The notes under the pieces: generated by a model | What the model was told of the DNA's origin: nothing | What the model saw: the letters and a program-made list of their open reading frames with translations, nothing else | Databases searched by the model: none | Position numbers and translations under genes: made by a program | In this document: positions 36,651 through 48,700 of the stretch, in pieces | Numbering within the stretch: the stretch's first letter is position 1 | How the letters are laid out: every line of letters begins with the position of its first letter | Assembly: GCA_024220525.1 (NCBI GenBank) | Contig: JAMYWO010000009.1 | Coordinates: 47,124 to 111,123 of the forward strand | Direction: 5' to 3' | DNA length: 64,000 nucleotides | From: Cochliopodium minus | Lineage: Eukaryota > Discosea > Himatismenida > Cochliopodiidae

Positions 36651-36786
36651 ATAATAAAAAAAAAAATTCAAAAAGTTGTTAAATCGATTTCTTTTCAATT
36701 TTTTCATTTCTTTAATTTTCTTTGTTTTAAATATTTTCAAGATTTTTAAATTGAATAAATTTAAAAAATAAATAAAAAAAAAATTG

Positions 36787-38402
36787 ATGGAATTTGATAG
36801 ACAACCCGGAAAAGAATTGACGAAAAGGTTAAAAACAAATATTCCAATTTTTTCACATTAAAAATTTTATTATGAAAAAAAAAATAAAATAGTGGAATAA
36901 AAAAAGGGGAATATTACAAAAATAGATTTTATCAGCTTCAGTGTTTTGAAAAAGAAGGAGGAAAATTGTATCCCCACAAATTCAATGTATCATTGAGATT
37001 ATCTGAATTCAACAAAAAATATGCATCCCTCAAAGAAACCCCAAAAAAAAAAATAGAACAAGTTGAGAGTGTAACAGGGAGGATCAACGAAAAACAAGTA
37101 TTTGGAAAAAAATTTGTGTTTTATGAAATTGTATCAGAGGGATCTAATCTTCAAATCATTTGTGACTTGAGTTTGATAAAAGAATTGGAATCATTTGGAA
37201 AAATAAACAATGTTTTAAAAAGAGGAGACATAATTGGGGTTATTGGTAATCCTTCTTCTTCCAATAAAGGGGTGGTGAGCATTGCTGCTACTGAAATTCA
37301 TCTGTTATCTCCCTGCCTTCATGTAATTCCCGACAAAAAAAGTGAGTTTAAAGATAAAGGTATAAGGTATAGACAGAGATACTTAGATCTCATTTGCAAT
37401 CCCATTCTTAAAACTTTTCAAATACGTGCAAAGGTGATTAAAGGGTTGAGAAATTATTTTGATCAGCATGGTTTTCTGGAAGTGGAAACTCCTATGATGA
37501 TCAAATACAATAGTCTTAGTCAAAGACCGTTTTTAACTCACCACAATGATTTGAATGAAGATTTCTCCTTGAGAACATCTTCGGAGAATTTATTGAAAAT
37601 GTTGATTATTGGAGGAATAGATAGAATTTACGAAATTGGAAAACAATTTAGAAACGAAAACTTGGATTTAAGCCATTGCAGTGAATTTACTACTATTGAA
37701 TTGTTTTGGGCATATGCAGATTACCATGATTTGGTCAAAACTACCGAGGATATCCTTTCTTCGTTGGTCAAAGAAATTACAGGAGGATATATTATTAAAT
37801 ATCACGCTTATGGACTGGAAAAAGATCCTATTGAGATTGATTTTTCTCCTCCCTTCAAAAAACTGGATGTAATGGAATGTTTAAAAGAAGAAGGAATTGA
37901 ATTTCCAAATGATCTTTTTTCTGAAGAGGCAAATCAATTTATAAAAGAAACTTGCAAAGAAAGGGGAATTGATTTCGGTGCTTACAATATCAACAATGCT
38001 ACCCTTTTCAATAAATTGATTGAAGAAATAATTGAAAAGAGATGTGTCAACCCTACCTTTATAATAAATCATCCAATTTTCACTTCTCCTTTTTCTAAAC
38101 CTCATAGAGATCGACCCGGAATTACTGAAAAATTCGAGTTATTTGTTGTTGGAAAGAAACTTTGTAGTTGCAATACTGAATTGAACAATCCTCTTCTCCA
38201 AAAAGAAAATTTTTATTCCTTGATTCACAATAAGTTCAGAAGATTTGAAGGAGAAATAAGCATTGATGAAAGTTATCCTCTTTCGCTTGATTATGGTCTC
38301 CCTCCCACAGTTGGATGGAGCATGGGTATTGATCGTTTCACGATGTTGTTGACAGATCAAGTTAACATCAAAGAAGTGATCCTTTTTCCTTTAATGAAAT
38401 AA
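36787..38402 (+). CDS. lysyl-tRNA synthetase (class II), divergent
   Basis: A short first exon (36787-36827) splices in phase to one long exon (36926-38402), giving about 506 residues that begin MEFDRQPGKELTKRFYQLQC. Class II LysRS features are in order: YPHKFNVSLRLSEF, an OB-fold anticodon-binding domain (VTGRINEKQVFGKKFVFYEI), motif 1 around FLEVETPMM, motif 2 IGKQFRNENLDLSH with EFTTIELFWAYADY, and motif 3 GWSMGIDRFTMLLTD at the end. It charges, or once charged, tRNA-Lys. The active-site segment that is NAYTELN in ordinary eukaryotic LysRS reads SCNTELN, so two of the three lysine-contacting residues (Asn and Tyr; Glu is kept) are changed, and GGWGMG reads VGWSMG. It may be an organellar or moonlighting paralogue. 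The near absence of introns contrasts with its neighbours. Confidence 0.88.
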
Positions 38403-38520
38403 GAAAAAATGATCAAATAAACAAGTTTTGGGTGTTTTTGTTTAAATCATAGATTTCATTGGATAAAAAATGTTAGGAAATATTTTTATTTAGAATTTTA
38501 TGTGAAAAAATAAAAAAAAA

Positions 38521-40264
38521 ATGAAAAAGGGTAAAAAAACAAAAAAACACTTATCAAATTGGATTAACCTATCTATAAAATCCAATAGATATTAATGAAG
38601 AAGAAATAACAAAAGAAAATTTGCCCAGAATCGAAATTCTATTTTCCCAATTCAGGGAAAATTTGAGGAATGCAGATCAAGCCATTGCCTATAAAAATGG
38701 ATGTACCTTCCCCTATTTCTGCTTTTATCTCACTCATTTATTATTCAACCCCAAATTGAGGATGACAATGGATGAGAACATTTCTCTCCAAGATCTCGAG
38801 AAAAATCTCGAGATAGAAATAAAGAATAGATTAAACAATCATCTGGAAGAATCAGTTATTTATAATATTGAGAATAATAATGAAGCAAAGGCAAATATTA
38901 TAATTTATATTTTTTTTATTTTGTATTAAAGATTTTTTAAAAAAAAAGGTATCTATCATGTTAGGCTCCAAAATTTTCAAAACAATGATCTTTTCTGACA
39001 ATTTCGAATTTCGATTCGATGGGAAATACAAAGACTACCAAAACAATATCTCCTATTTTCATGTGCATGAGATTTCATCTAAAAAAACAAAAGGAATGGT
39101 TATAATACCATCCCTCTTTTACAATAATGGTGATTTTTTTGTTTTAATTTCTACTAAATATTTTTTTTTATATTTTTTTAAATTTAAATTTATTTTAATT
39201 TATTTTTAATTTTTTAATTTATTTTAATTTATTTTAATTTATTTTTAATTTTTTAATTTATTTTAATTTATTTTAATTTTTATTTTTTAATTCATAGTTT
39301 ATTTGGATTATGGTTTTGTTTCTGTATCGAATATTCCACAAGAATTTAAAAAAGAACTTTCCCTAATGGGGATAGAAGAAATGAAAACCGAAGAGGAAGT
39401 ATTTATGATTCGTAAAAATTTTTAAAATTTTTTAAAAAAATAGTTTTAAAACAAATCATTTTATAAAAAAATAAAAAAGAAAATAATGGTGAAAAAAACT
39501 ATGACTTTAAAGATCCAGTAATAATTGGTAAACTGTTAAAATCTAAAAATAAAATTAAAAAAATGATTGTTTTAATAAATAAAGATTGTGAAAATGAAAA
39601 GAATTTGTTTGTTTCAGATCTTTATTTTGATGATAATGTACATTATTTTGAGTTTCTTGTTCCCAAATACGTAATCCTTTTGAAAACAATTTATAAAAAA
39701 ATAATTGTGAAAAATAAAAGGAAAAGGATTTTTGTTTTGGCTTTTCTCACAACCTTGTTAAAATAAACAAAGAAAGCTTTGAAGAGGAAATAAAAAATCT
39801 GGATGTTGTAATTCATTCAAAAGATCTCATAAAAGATGTACTTTTTTTTTTGAATATTTTATTTAACGAGATTAAAAATTGCAATTTTTTAAAATTTTTT
39901 TATTAATAAATTATATAAAATTTTTACATATTTGTTAAATTTTTTTTTTATTTTTAATATATTTTTTTGATAAAAAAAAAAGGAAGGAAAAGATTCACAA
40001 GAAAATGTTTTCTTTGCACTCAAATTTGATTTAAGGAATCAAAAAAAGATGGTTTTTTCTACATACATTAATGAAGAGAAAGGAGTTCAAAAATCTTTTG
40101 AGTATTCTGATCCTTTGCAGTTTTTCATTTTTGTTGATGGCGGGTTTTCTTTTTGCCTTTCAAAATATATTTGTGGTGCCGTGGATTTTGGGATTTATAT
40201 TAAAAGCAAGAACGAAAATCATCAGTCATTTCTTTCTAATTTCCAAAAATTAAATGAAAATTAA
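38521..40264 (+). CDS. unrecognised protein of about 440 residues
   Basis: Exons chain in phase from a 10-base first exon (38521-38530, MKK) to 38589-38895, 38949-about 39131, about 39297-39411, 39480-39671, 39721-39838 and 39983-40264. The junction after EAK is best explained by a GC-AG intron (AAAG|GCAAAT) starting near 38895. The product is hydrophilic with no membrane segment. It has a helical N-terminal part (EILFSQFRENLRNADQAI), an acidic middle and beta-rich C-terminal stretches (FFIFVDGGFSFCLSKYICG). No family was recognised. The consistent phase at every junction supports a real gene. It lies head-to-tail 120 bases after the LysRS gene. Confidence 0.6.
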
Positions 40265-40603
40265 GATTCCTCAGCATATATCTAAAATCCAAATATCGAA
40301 ATGAAAATTCAACAGAAAAATTTAAAAAATGGCGCACAAAATAAATAAATATTTAAAAAAATTTGACTTGGCAAATTTGATTGGGTTAATAAAGTTCACT
40401 TATTTATTTTTTTAATTCTAAATTGACATCAGTTAAAGAAGAAAATGAATATGGCTCTTAATAATTGAAAAATTCAATCTGATTATCACCTGAAATATTA
40501 TGTGTAAACAACAAAAGAGAATAATTTTCAAAAAAGATTTAATAATTCAAAATTTTTTTTATAAACATAAATAATTTTAATGATTATTCGGAAGTTTTGT
40601 ATG
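40265..40603. other. convergent 3' region, nothing seen
   Basis: An AT-rich spacer between the 3' ends of the unrecognised gene and HSP70. Confidence 0.5.
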
Positions 40604-42586
40604 TTAATCAACTTCTTCAATCTTAGGACCATCAGAAGAACCAGTATTTCCAGAAGGTCCAGATGATCCACTGAAATCTTGTCCACCAAAATTTCCTCCT
40701 TCAAAACCACCAGGCATTCCTCCTTGACCACCTTGTCCTTGGTAGAGTTTAGTCATGATCGGACCAACTTTTGATTCTAATTCTTTTCTTTGATGTTCGA
40801 TCTCATCTTTTTCTGCAGTTTGATTCTTTTCCAACCAAGAAAGAGTTTCTTGAACTGCATTTTCGATGGTCTTTCTATCTTCTTCTGGGATTTTGTCTTT
40901 GAGCTTTTCATCATTGATAGATCTTTTGATTTGGTAAGCATAAGAATCCAAGTTGTTTCTTGCTTCGATGAGTTCTTTTGCATGTTTATCATCATCTTGA
41001 TGTCTTTGTGCTTCTTCGACCATTCTCTTGATTTCTTCAGGAGACAATCTTCCTTTATCATTAGTAATGGTGATACTGTTCTTCTTTCCGGTGGATTCAT
41101 CAGTGGCAGTGACATTCAAGATACCATTTTCATCAATAGCATATTTAACTTTGATTTTTGGTACACCACGAGGAGCAGGAGGGATTCCACTCAATTCAAA
41201 CTTTCCGAGCAAGTTGTTATCCTTGGTCAAAGTACGTTCTCCTTCAAAGACTTGAATCAATACACCAGGTTGGTTATCAGCATAGGTAGTGAAGGTTTCT
41301 TCCTTTTCAACTGGAATTTTGGTGTTTCTTGGAATCAAGACAGTCATAACTTGTCCTGCAGTTTCAATACCAAGAGAAAGAGGAGCAACATCAACAAGAA
41401 CAACGTTGGAGATATCTTTTCCCTTTCTTCCAGAAAGAATTGCTCCTTGAACTGCTGCTCCATAAGCAACAGCTTCATCAGGGTTGATGGAGTTATTCAA
41501 TTTCTTTCCATTAAAAAAGTTGGACAAAAGTTGTTGAACTTTAGGAATACGAGTGGATCCTCCTACCAATACAACTTCATCAATTTGTTTCTTGTCAAGT
41601 TTGGAATCTCTCAAAACTTTTTCTACTGGGGACAAAGTAGAACGGAAGAGATCAGCACAAAGTTCTTCAAATCTAGCTCTGGTAATGTTAGTGTAGAAAT
41701 CAATACCTTCAAAAAGGGAATCAATTTCAATGGAAGCTTGAGCTTGAGTAGAAAGAGTTCTTTTTGCTCTTTCACAAGCAGTTCTCAATCTTCTGACTGC
41801 ACGAGGATTGGTTGTCAAATCTCCTTTGTGTTTTCTCTTAAATTCTTGAACAAAATGATCAACCATTCTGTTATCAAAATCTTCTCCTCCCAAGTGAGTA
41901 TCTCCAGCAGTAGCCTTTACTTCAAACATTCCATCTTCAATTGCCAAGAGGGATACATCAAAAGTACCACCACCCAAATCAAAGATCAAAATGTTCTTTT
42001 CTTCATCCTTTGATGATTCATCTCCAAGACCATATGCAATAGCTGCAGCAGTTGGTTCATTGATAATTCTCTTTACATTCAAACCAGCAATAGTACCTGC
42101 ATCCTTTGTGGATTGTCTTTGATGATCATTAAAGTAAGCTGGAACGGTGATAACAGCTTCTGTTACTTCATGTCCAAGATAAGTTTCTGCGGTTTCTTTC
42201 ATTTTTACCAAAACCATAGCAGAGATTTCTTCAGGAAAGAATGTTTTAGTTTCTCCTTTGAATTCAACTTGGATTTTTGGTTTTCCTCCATCACTGATCA
42301 CTTTGAATGGCCAATGTTTCATATCTTCTTGAACTGTTTGATCACTAAATTCTCTTCCGATCAATCTCTTTGCATCAAATACGGTGTTATGTGGATTCAT
42401 AGCAACTTGATTCTTTGCAGCATCTCCAATCAATCTTTCTTGATCAGTGAATGCAACATAAGATGGAGTGGTTCTGTTTCCTTGATCATTAGCAATGATT
42501 TCAATTCTATCATTTTGCCATACTCCAACACAAGAGTAAGTGGTTCCAAGATCAATACCGATTGCAATTGGTTTTTCTTTAGACAT
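40604..42586 (-). CDS. hsp70: cytosolic HSP70 chaperone
   Basis: An intronless ORF of 660 residues, the normal length for cytosolic HSP70/HSC70. It has the ATPase signatures [29 protein letters not shown] and [16 protein letters not shown], the substrate-binding domain and linker ([16 protein letters not shown]), a Gly/Pro-rich tail ([13 protein letters not shown]) and the C-terminal EEVD that binds TPR co-chaperones and marks the cytosolic or nuclear form. It folds nascent and stressed proteins with ATP. Third positions are less AT-extreme than in the neighbours, as expected for a highly expressed gene. The lack of introns is typical of stress-inducible HSP70s. Confidence 0.99.
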   Translation of the reverse strand: MSKEKPIAIGIDLGTTYSCVGVWQNDRIEIIANDQGNRTTPSYVAFTDQERLIGDAAKNQVAMNPHNTVFDAKRLIGREFSDQTVQEDMKHWPFKVISDGGKPKIQVEFKGETKTFFPEEISAMVLVKMKETAETYLGHEVTEAVITVPAYFNDHQRQSTKDAGTIAGLNVKRIINEPTAAAIAYGLGDESSKDEEKNILIFDLGGGTFDVSLLAIEDGMFEVKATAGDTHLGGEDFDNRMVDHFVQEFKRKHKGDLTTNPRAVRRLRTACERAKRTLSTQAQASIEIDSLFEGIDFYTNITRARFEELCADLFRSTLSPVEKVLRDSKLDKKQIDEVVLVGGSTRIPKVQQLLSNFFNGKKLNNSINPDEAVAYGAAVQGAILSGRKGKDISNVVLVDVAPLSLGIETAGQVMTVLIPRNTKIPVEKEETFTTYADNQPGVLIQVFEGERTLTKDNNLLGKFELSGIPPAPRGVPKIKVKYAIDENGILNVTATDESTGKKNSITITNDKGRLSPEEIKRMVEEAQRHQDDDKHAKELIEARNNLDSYAYQIKRSINDEKLKDKIPEEDRKTIENAVQETLSWLEKNQTAEKDEIEHQRKELESKVGPIMTKLYQGQGGQGGMPGGFEGGNFGGQDFSGSSGPSGNTGSSDGPKIEEVD

Positions 42587-43139
42587 AGTTTTAAAGTTTT
42601 GATTTTTTTTTTTTTTTATAATTTTTTATATACTTGATTTATTCTCAAAAATATCAAAAATTTTTTTTTGTATACTAAATATTTGTTATTTATATTTCCA
42701 AAAAAACATACGTGATTGAATATAAAGACAATGAAAATACAATAAGAAATAACAAAATCCCTAATCATTTGAAAGTTCAAAAAAAAAAGTGATTCATAAA
42801 ATATATAAAAAAAATTTTGAAGTGAAAAAAAATTAAGAAATTCGAATATAAATTTTCAGTTAAAAGTAATAAATTTTTTTTGAAGAAAAAACAGTCACAA
42901 AAACAAGACTTTTTTCTAAACCAACATTTTATAAGAACCTTTGAATTCAGATATTTTCTTTTAAGGACAACATATTTTTAATTTGTATGACAAGAATTCC
43001 AAAAAGAAATATGAAATTTTTTATTTGTATTCTTTATTAAATGATAATTGTTGCAAATAATGAAATGAATCTTAATTCCCAGGCTATAATTAAAAAAAAT
43101 CAGTTAATAAATGAAAAGAAATTTGTAAAAAAGAAAAAT
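42587..43139. promoter_or_regulatory. HSP70 upstream region
   Basis: 550 bases between the RBR ligase 3' end and the HSP70 start on the same strand. The HSP70 promoter must be here. GAA and TTC triplets are scattered, but no perfect nGAAnnTTCnnGAAn heat-shock element was found. Confidence 0.45.
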
Positions 43140-45246
43140 CTAGACGTTGTAAATCCATCCTTGATAGACTTTGTTTTTGTCAACTTCATCGTATACTTGT
43201 TTGGATTGTCTTCCGCTTCCTTTCATACCACCCTTGAAAATATCTTCAATGATAGAATCAATGTTTTTTCTGATGGTAATAGAAAGATCTTTAATCTCAA
43301 GATGCTTTTGGCAAGCTATTTTTGGGTCACCTTCTAAGTAGTATTCAAGTCTACCAGTATTAGACTCTAATTCTCCTTGAATGTACTCAAAAAGTTGGAT
43401 ATTGACGTTTTCAGGAATGTAATAACCAAAAATGTAACTGTCTTTCAACATTCTGTGAGCAATAATCTAGTTAAAATAAGTTTAAATAAAGAATGTTTAA
43501 GAAATTAAAAAATCACAGTAGTTTTTCTAGATTCTTCAACAAAAAGAGTATCATTGTAACTCATCTAAAAAAAGGAAAAGTTTAACAATAAAAAAAAAAG
43601 TTTTGAAGAATATTCATTACGTGGTTAATCAAAATTTTAACTAGTTCTTCACATTTTGTTTTCAACTTGGACTGAAAGAGGACAGATTGTTCGTGAAAAG
43701 TGAATCTCTTTTTAAAGTGTTCATCTTTGGCCAACTCTTTTAATTGAGGATTCAAGTTAGGATCGATTTTAAAAGAATTGCAATTATGCTTTTCGTGGGC
43801 AGATTTAGTTTCACAAATCCAACAAAAAGGATAGTGACAAGTCGGGCAAGTCATATACTGACAACCTATTAGTAAAAAAAAATAATTGAAAAAAAAGAAA
43901 ATATTGAGAAAAATATATTTTACCGTCGTTTTTTTCGATGATGGTGGTACAACCTTTTGGGTTTGGACAATTTTTCAGAATGACCATCTTATCTTTACTC
44001 TCGAGAACATCTTTATTTTTCTTAATGTTCCAGTCCATTATCATTTTACACAAAGCAGGGGAGTGATCCGGCATTCCACAATCCCAACATAATTTATCTC
44101 CACAAGCACATTCTACAATTGGAATGTCATCTTCATCTAAAAATAATGAAAATAATTAAATTAAATTAAAACTGTCTGATGAAACAAACCCATATGATAC
44201 TCGATGATCTTGTCGCATGTTCCTCCAGGGCATGATCTCAATTCCTTTCTTCCTTTAATGTATTCTCTAGCAGCCAATGTGTAGTAGAGTTGTCTTGCCT
44301 AATTAAAATTTTTAAAGTTTTAATATTGAATGAAAAGATTTAAAGCAATTTTTACTTTGGATTCTTTTGGAAGTAAATCAAGAGCAGTGATTTCATCTAC
44401 TTGTAAGTTACATCCATTTTTAGGACATTGTATTCCACCAGATTTAGAATGGTTAATAATAGAGTTTTCTAGGTAGTCACGATAACATTCTTTACAGAAA
44501 AAGTGGTTGCATGGAAGACTGCTTGCTTTATCTATTGGTACTTCGTCAAAACAAATAGTACACTCTATAGGTCCTTTTATGTCTTTGATATTCCATTCGG
44601 AAAGGCTCAATGGGATTTTTGCTTCTTCGAACATTTTCTTTTTTTCACCTCCAAAGAACTTGTTTATCAATTTTTCTCCATCCCTATGAAATATATTAGA
44701 TTAATTGTTTATAATATTTCATATATACGATCTTTGGATATTAATTTTCCTGGTTCGAAGATTCAATCATCTCATGTTTATATAACAAATATATTCGCAG
44801 AATTTTTTGTATTTAACAATTATGTGTTTATAAAATATCCATATATTCCATAAAGTATTTATTTAGGACAAATTATAATCTCAAATTTGAGAATGTTAAT
44901 TCAATGGATGAAATTAAAAGGTATTTGTAATTTAAGAATATTCAGAAATTTGGTATTATAAAAACAAGATTTTTTTTTCTCTTCTATTTAAATATTACCA
45001 TTTATTTGCCTTTAATAATTGTCTGGCAACAACACCTGAAAGATTACACATTTTATTTATCTTTTCAATTTGTGCCAATGGTTTTTCTAACATTTCCTTT
45101 GCAGTTCTGATTCTAATTTTTTGTTCATCTTCATCACCACTTCCACTTCCATCATCATCCATATCTTCCCCACTATCATCTCCACTCTCTCCACTTTCAA
45201 CATCACTATCTTCTTCAATACTATCATCATAATCTTTTTTGGACAT
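43140..45246 (-). CDS. Ariadne-type RBR E3 ubiquitin ligase
   Basis: Exons run from ATG 45244-45246 to the stop near 43140. The acidic N-terminus (EEDSDVESGESGDD) is as in Ariadne proteins. A UBA-like segment (MCNLSGVVARQLLKANKWDG) follows across the first splice, then RING1 (ECTICFDEVPIDKASSLPCN, then HFFCKECY), the IBR (CPGGTCDKIIEYH and CACGDKLCWDCGMPDHSPALC) and RING2 (LKNCPNPKGCTTIIEKNDG, then CQYMTCPTCHYPFCWIC). The Cys of GCQYMTC, formed across an intron, is the catalytic thioester-forming residue. A helical Ariadne domain follows (FHEQSVLFQSKL and NIQLFEYIQGELESNTG). RBR enzymes take ubiquitin from an E2 onto RING2 before transfer; Ariadne members work with neddylated cullins. All zinc ligands examined are present. 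Confidence 0.93.
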
Positions 45247-45753
45247 TTCTTTCTTTTTTAAAAATGAGTTTTTATTCAATTTTTTATTTATTTTATAAAT
45301 CAGTAAATCAAAAATATCAATCTAATTGAAAGCTGTCACCAAATCTTTTTGATTCAAATATTTCGAGGTATTCATTATTTTAAAATGATAGATCATAATT
45401 ATATTTTCTATTTGTTCAATGAAATAATATTTAGAAATTTGAAATAAATGATCATCAAATTGAAACAATTTGTTTATAATTTGATTGTTATTATAATTTT
45501 TTTTTAAAAGCAGGAGAATTATTAATTCAAGGAGAAATTATATAAAAAATGAAAATGAGAACATTTAAAGTTAAATTCGCATTGTTTAAGAATGAATCAA
45601 TTTGAATTAAAGTGCAATAAATATACTCAATAATTTTGAACTCAAAACAATATTTATTGATATTTAACAAAAAAAAAAAAAATATAAAGAAAAAATAAAA
45701 AAAAAAAAAAATTTTGCTAATTGAATCAAAATTAAAGAAAGCAAAAATTTAAA
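45247..45753. promoter_or_regulatory. divergent promoter region, RBR ligase / CH-ACS-cyclase gene
   Basis: 500 bases of AT-rich DNA between two divergent starts. No ORF or recognisable site was seen. Confidence 0.5.
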
Positions 45754-48700
45754 ATGAGCAATATAGCAAAGAATGAAGAAAACTTGAAAATAACAAGTTA
45801 TGAACAATTGACTGAAAAATGGCAACAAATACAATACAAAGGTACAATTCCCATATTTTTTATTTAATTCTTTAAAAATTAAATTTCCTTTAGGATTTAA
45901 AAATTGGGTTAATGTCAATTTGATATCTATAAATCAAAAGGTAGATAAATTGGAAAATGATTTTCAAAATGGGTAAGAAGAACATCCCGATCAATATTTT
46001 TAATTTTACACTTTTTTTTGAATATTGCTTTTCTGATTTGATCAGTGTGAAATTTTCAGCTCTCATTGAGATATTATCACAAAAGAAAATTATGGGAATC
46101 AGTCCCAATCCTAAATTTCAAGTAAAATTTATTTTGAAGATTTAACAACCAATCATATTAACGATGATTTTTTACTTATCTAGATGCAAAAAATGTCAAA
46201 TATAACATTAACATTGGAACTATTGAAAAAAGAAAATGTGAAGCTCGAAAATATAGGAACAGTAGATATATATGATTCAAATTTGAAGCTTATAATGGTA
46301 ATTAAAAATTTTCATTAATTTATTTAGTTATATCGTTATAATTTATAAAGGGATTGATTTGGATTCTTATTTTGCATTATCAAATCAATATGTTGAAAGT
46401 AGATGAAGAATCAAAGAATCTCGGAGCAAAAGAAAAGATTTTGTTATTTTGTAGAAATCTTGTGAAGGGATATCCTGTTGAAATAAATAATGTGACATCA
46501 GATTTCAGCAATGGAGCTGTTTTGGCATGTATGGTCCATGCAAAAAAGCCATCAATCATCAATCCTCAAAAGATAATCGATTCTAAAGATTATAATGCGA
46601 ATCTTACCGAAATTTTGGATTTGCTCGAAAAAGAATTTCAAGTTCCTCATCTTATCAATGCAGAAGATATAATTGAAGAACCTGAAGAAAAAGCGATGAT
46701 GACCTTTCTATCTTATGTAATTCAATTTGTTGAAAAATTTCCTACTGTTGCTTTTGGACTTGAGGAGGGAGTAATTGAAGAACCTATAAAAGTAGAATCA
46801 AAACCACATGCTACTTTGGATCTTATTCCTGTGAGAATATTGAACATGGGAAGAGGAGAAAATTCAGAGAAAGATGCTTATTTTGTGAGAGAGAACAACC
46901 AATGGAAGCCTGTTTCTTGGAAAGGGTTTTCTGAACAAGTTATACAAGTAGCAAAATCGTACGTTTCTGAAGGAGTCAAGAAAGGAGACAAAATATCTAT
47001 CATGGGAAGATCTGCAGCTTCCTGGACCATTGCTTATTTAGCAGCTCAAACCATTGGAGCAATTCCCGTTGGTATTTATGAAACGTCCTCTCCTTCTACT
47101 GTAAAGTATATTCTCGAACATAGTGAATCTAAAATCGTTTTTGTACACGGAGAACCTGAATTGAAGAAAGTTTTGGAAGTATATTCTTCTTTACCTCTTT
47201 TGAAAAGAATTGTAGTATTCAAGGAAAGTGGGGAAAATGGATGTGATGGAAACAATCTATCTTGGGATCAATTTTTGAACCTTGGAAGTTCTATTGATGA
47301 ACAACAAGTTATTGATTTATTGATTCAAGTTGAAGAAAACGATGATTCTGTATTTATCTACACTTCTGGAACTACTGGTCCTCCAAAAGCAGTTATTTTA
47401 ACTCACAAGAACTTGCAAATTGTTTCTACTGAATCTGTTAAATTGCACAAATTTACTTCCGAAGATTATGGCCTTTCTTATTTGCCTCTTTGCCATATTG
47501 CAGAACAAAATTTCTCTATTTTGATTCCATCTGCCTGTGGAGCAAAGATCTATTATAACGATGGTCCAACCAAAATTTTCGAAAACTTTAAAGAATTACA
47601 ACCTACCATGCTTTTTGGGCCTCCAAGAATTTGGGAGAAACTTTACACAAGCTTGTCTACCAAGGTACCACCTAAACAAGTTGAATCTCTCAACGAAGAG
47701 CAAAAACTCGAACTTCTTAAATCTGTTGGTATTTCCAAAGCAAAATTTGCATGTTCCGGAGCAGCACCTATTGATTTGGGAATATTGAACTACTTTTTAT
47801 CTCTTGGAAGATTGATTTGTGAAGTTTATGGACAAAGCGAAGATACAGGTCCAACTTCTTATAACACTTTGAATTGTTACAAACTTGGAAGCGTTGGAAA
47901 GCCTTTCCCTGGTTTAGACGTCAAAATAGCAGAAGACGGAGAAATATTAGCCAAGGGACCTACTGTTTTTAGGGGATATTTCAAAGATCCTGAAACAACT
48001 GAGAGCACTCTCAAAGATGGTTGGCTCTATTCTGGTGATCTTGGAAAAATAAATGATGAAGGATTTTTGTTTATTACTGGAAGAAAAAAAGATATCATGT
48101 AAAATTTTTTTTCCATCAATCTCACTATTTTAATCTTATTTCAAAATAATAGTATCACTGCTGGTGGAAAGAACATCACCCCTATCAACATTGAATTAGC
48201 TTTGAAAAAACATCCTTTTATCGGAGATGCAACTGTATGTGGAGATAGAAAGAAATTTTTGACTGCTTTGTTGTCTCCTGACGGAGATGTGATCAACCAT
48301 CATTGCAAAGAAAGAAATGTTGATCCAAAAGATTTTGTCAACTCTGATGAATTCAAAAATGGAATTAGGGAACATGTAAACCTTGTTAACAAAGAGCTTG
48401 GACAAGTAGAGAAAGTCAAGAAGTATACCATCTTGCCTGTTTCCTTTTCTATTGAAGGAGGAGAAGTTACACCCACTCTCAAGATGAAAAGGGCTTACGT
48501 CAATCAAAAGTATGCCAAAGAAATCGATTTGATGTACGCTGCTACCATACCGGATTTCCCTTCTTTAATTGGAAGCTTTGTTACTTACGCTTTGGAGAAT
48601 GAAAACAAAGATGCATATTATGTTAAGAACGGAGAAAAGTGGGGATCTGTTACTTGGGCAACATACTTTACTCTCGTAAGAAATCTATCAAAGTCTTTGC

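Noticed and set aside
40790-42637. Long plus-strand open frames antisense to HSP70
   Set aside because: They are shadows of the strongly coding minus strand and have no domain or independent start context.
42587-43000. Heat-shock elements upstream of HSP70
   Set aside because: GAA and TTC triplets are frequent in AT-rich DNA; none had the correct alternating 2-base spacing over three units.
45100-45246. Acidic N-terminus of the RBR gene as a separate small gene
   Set aside because: It splices in phase to the RING exons (KANKW/DGEKLINKFF), as in Ariadne proteins.
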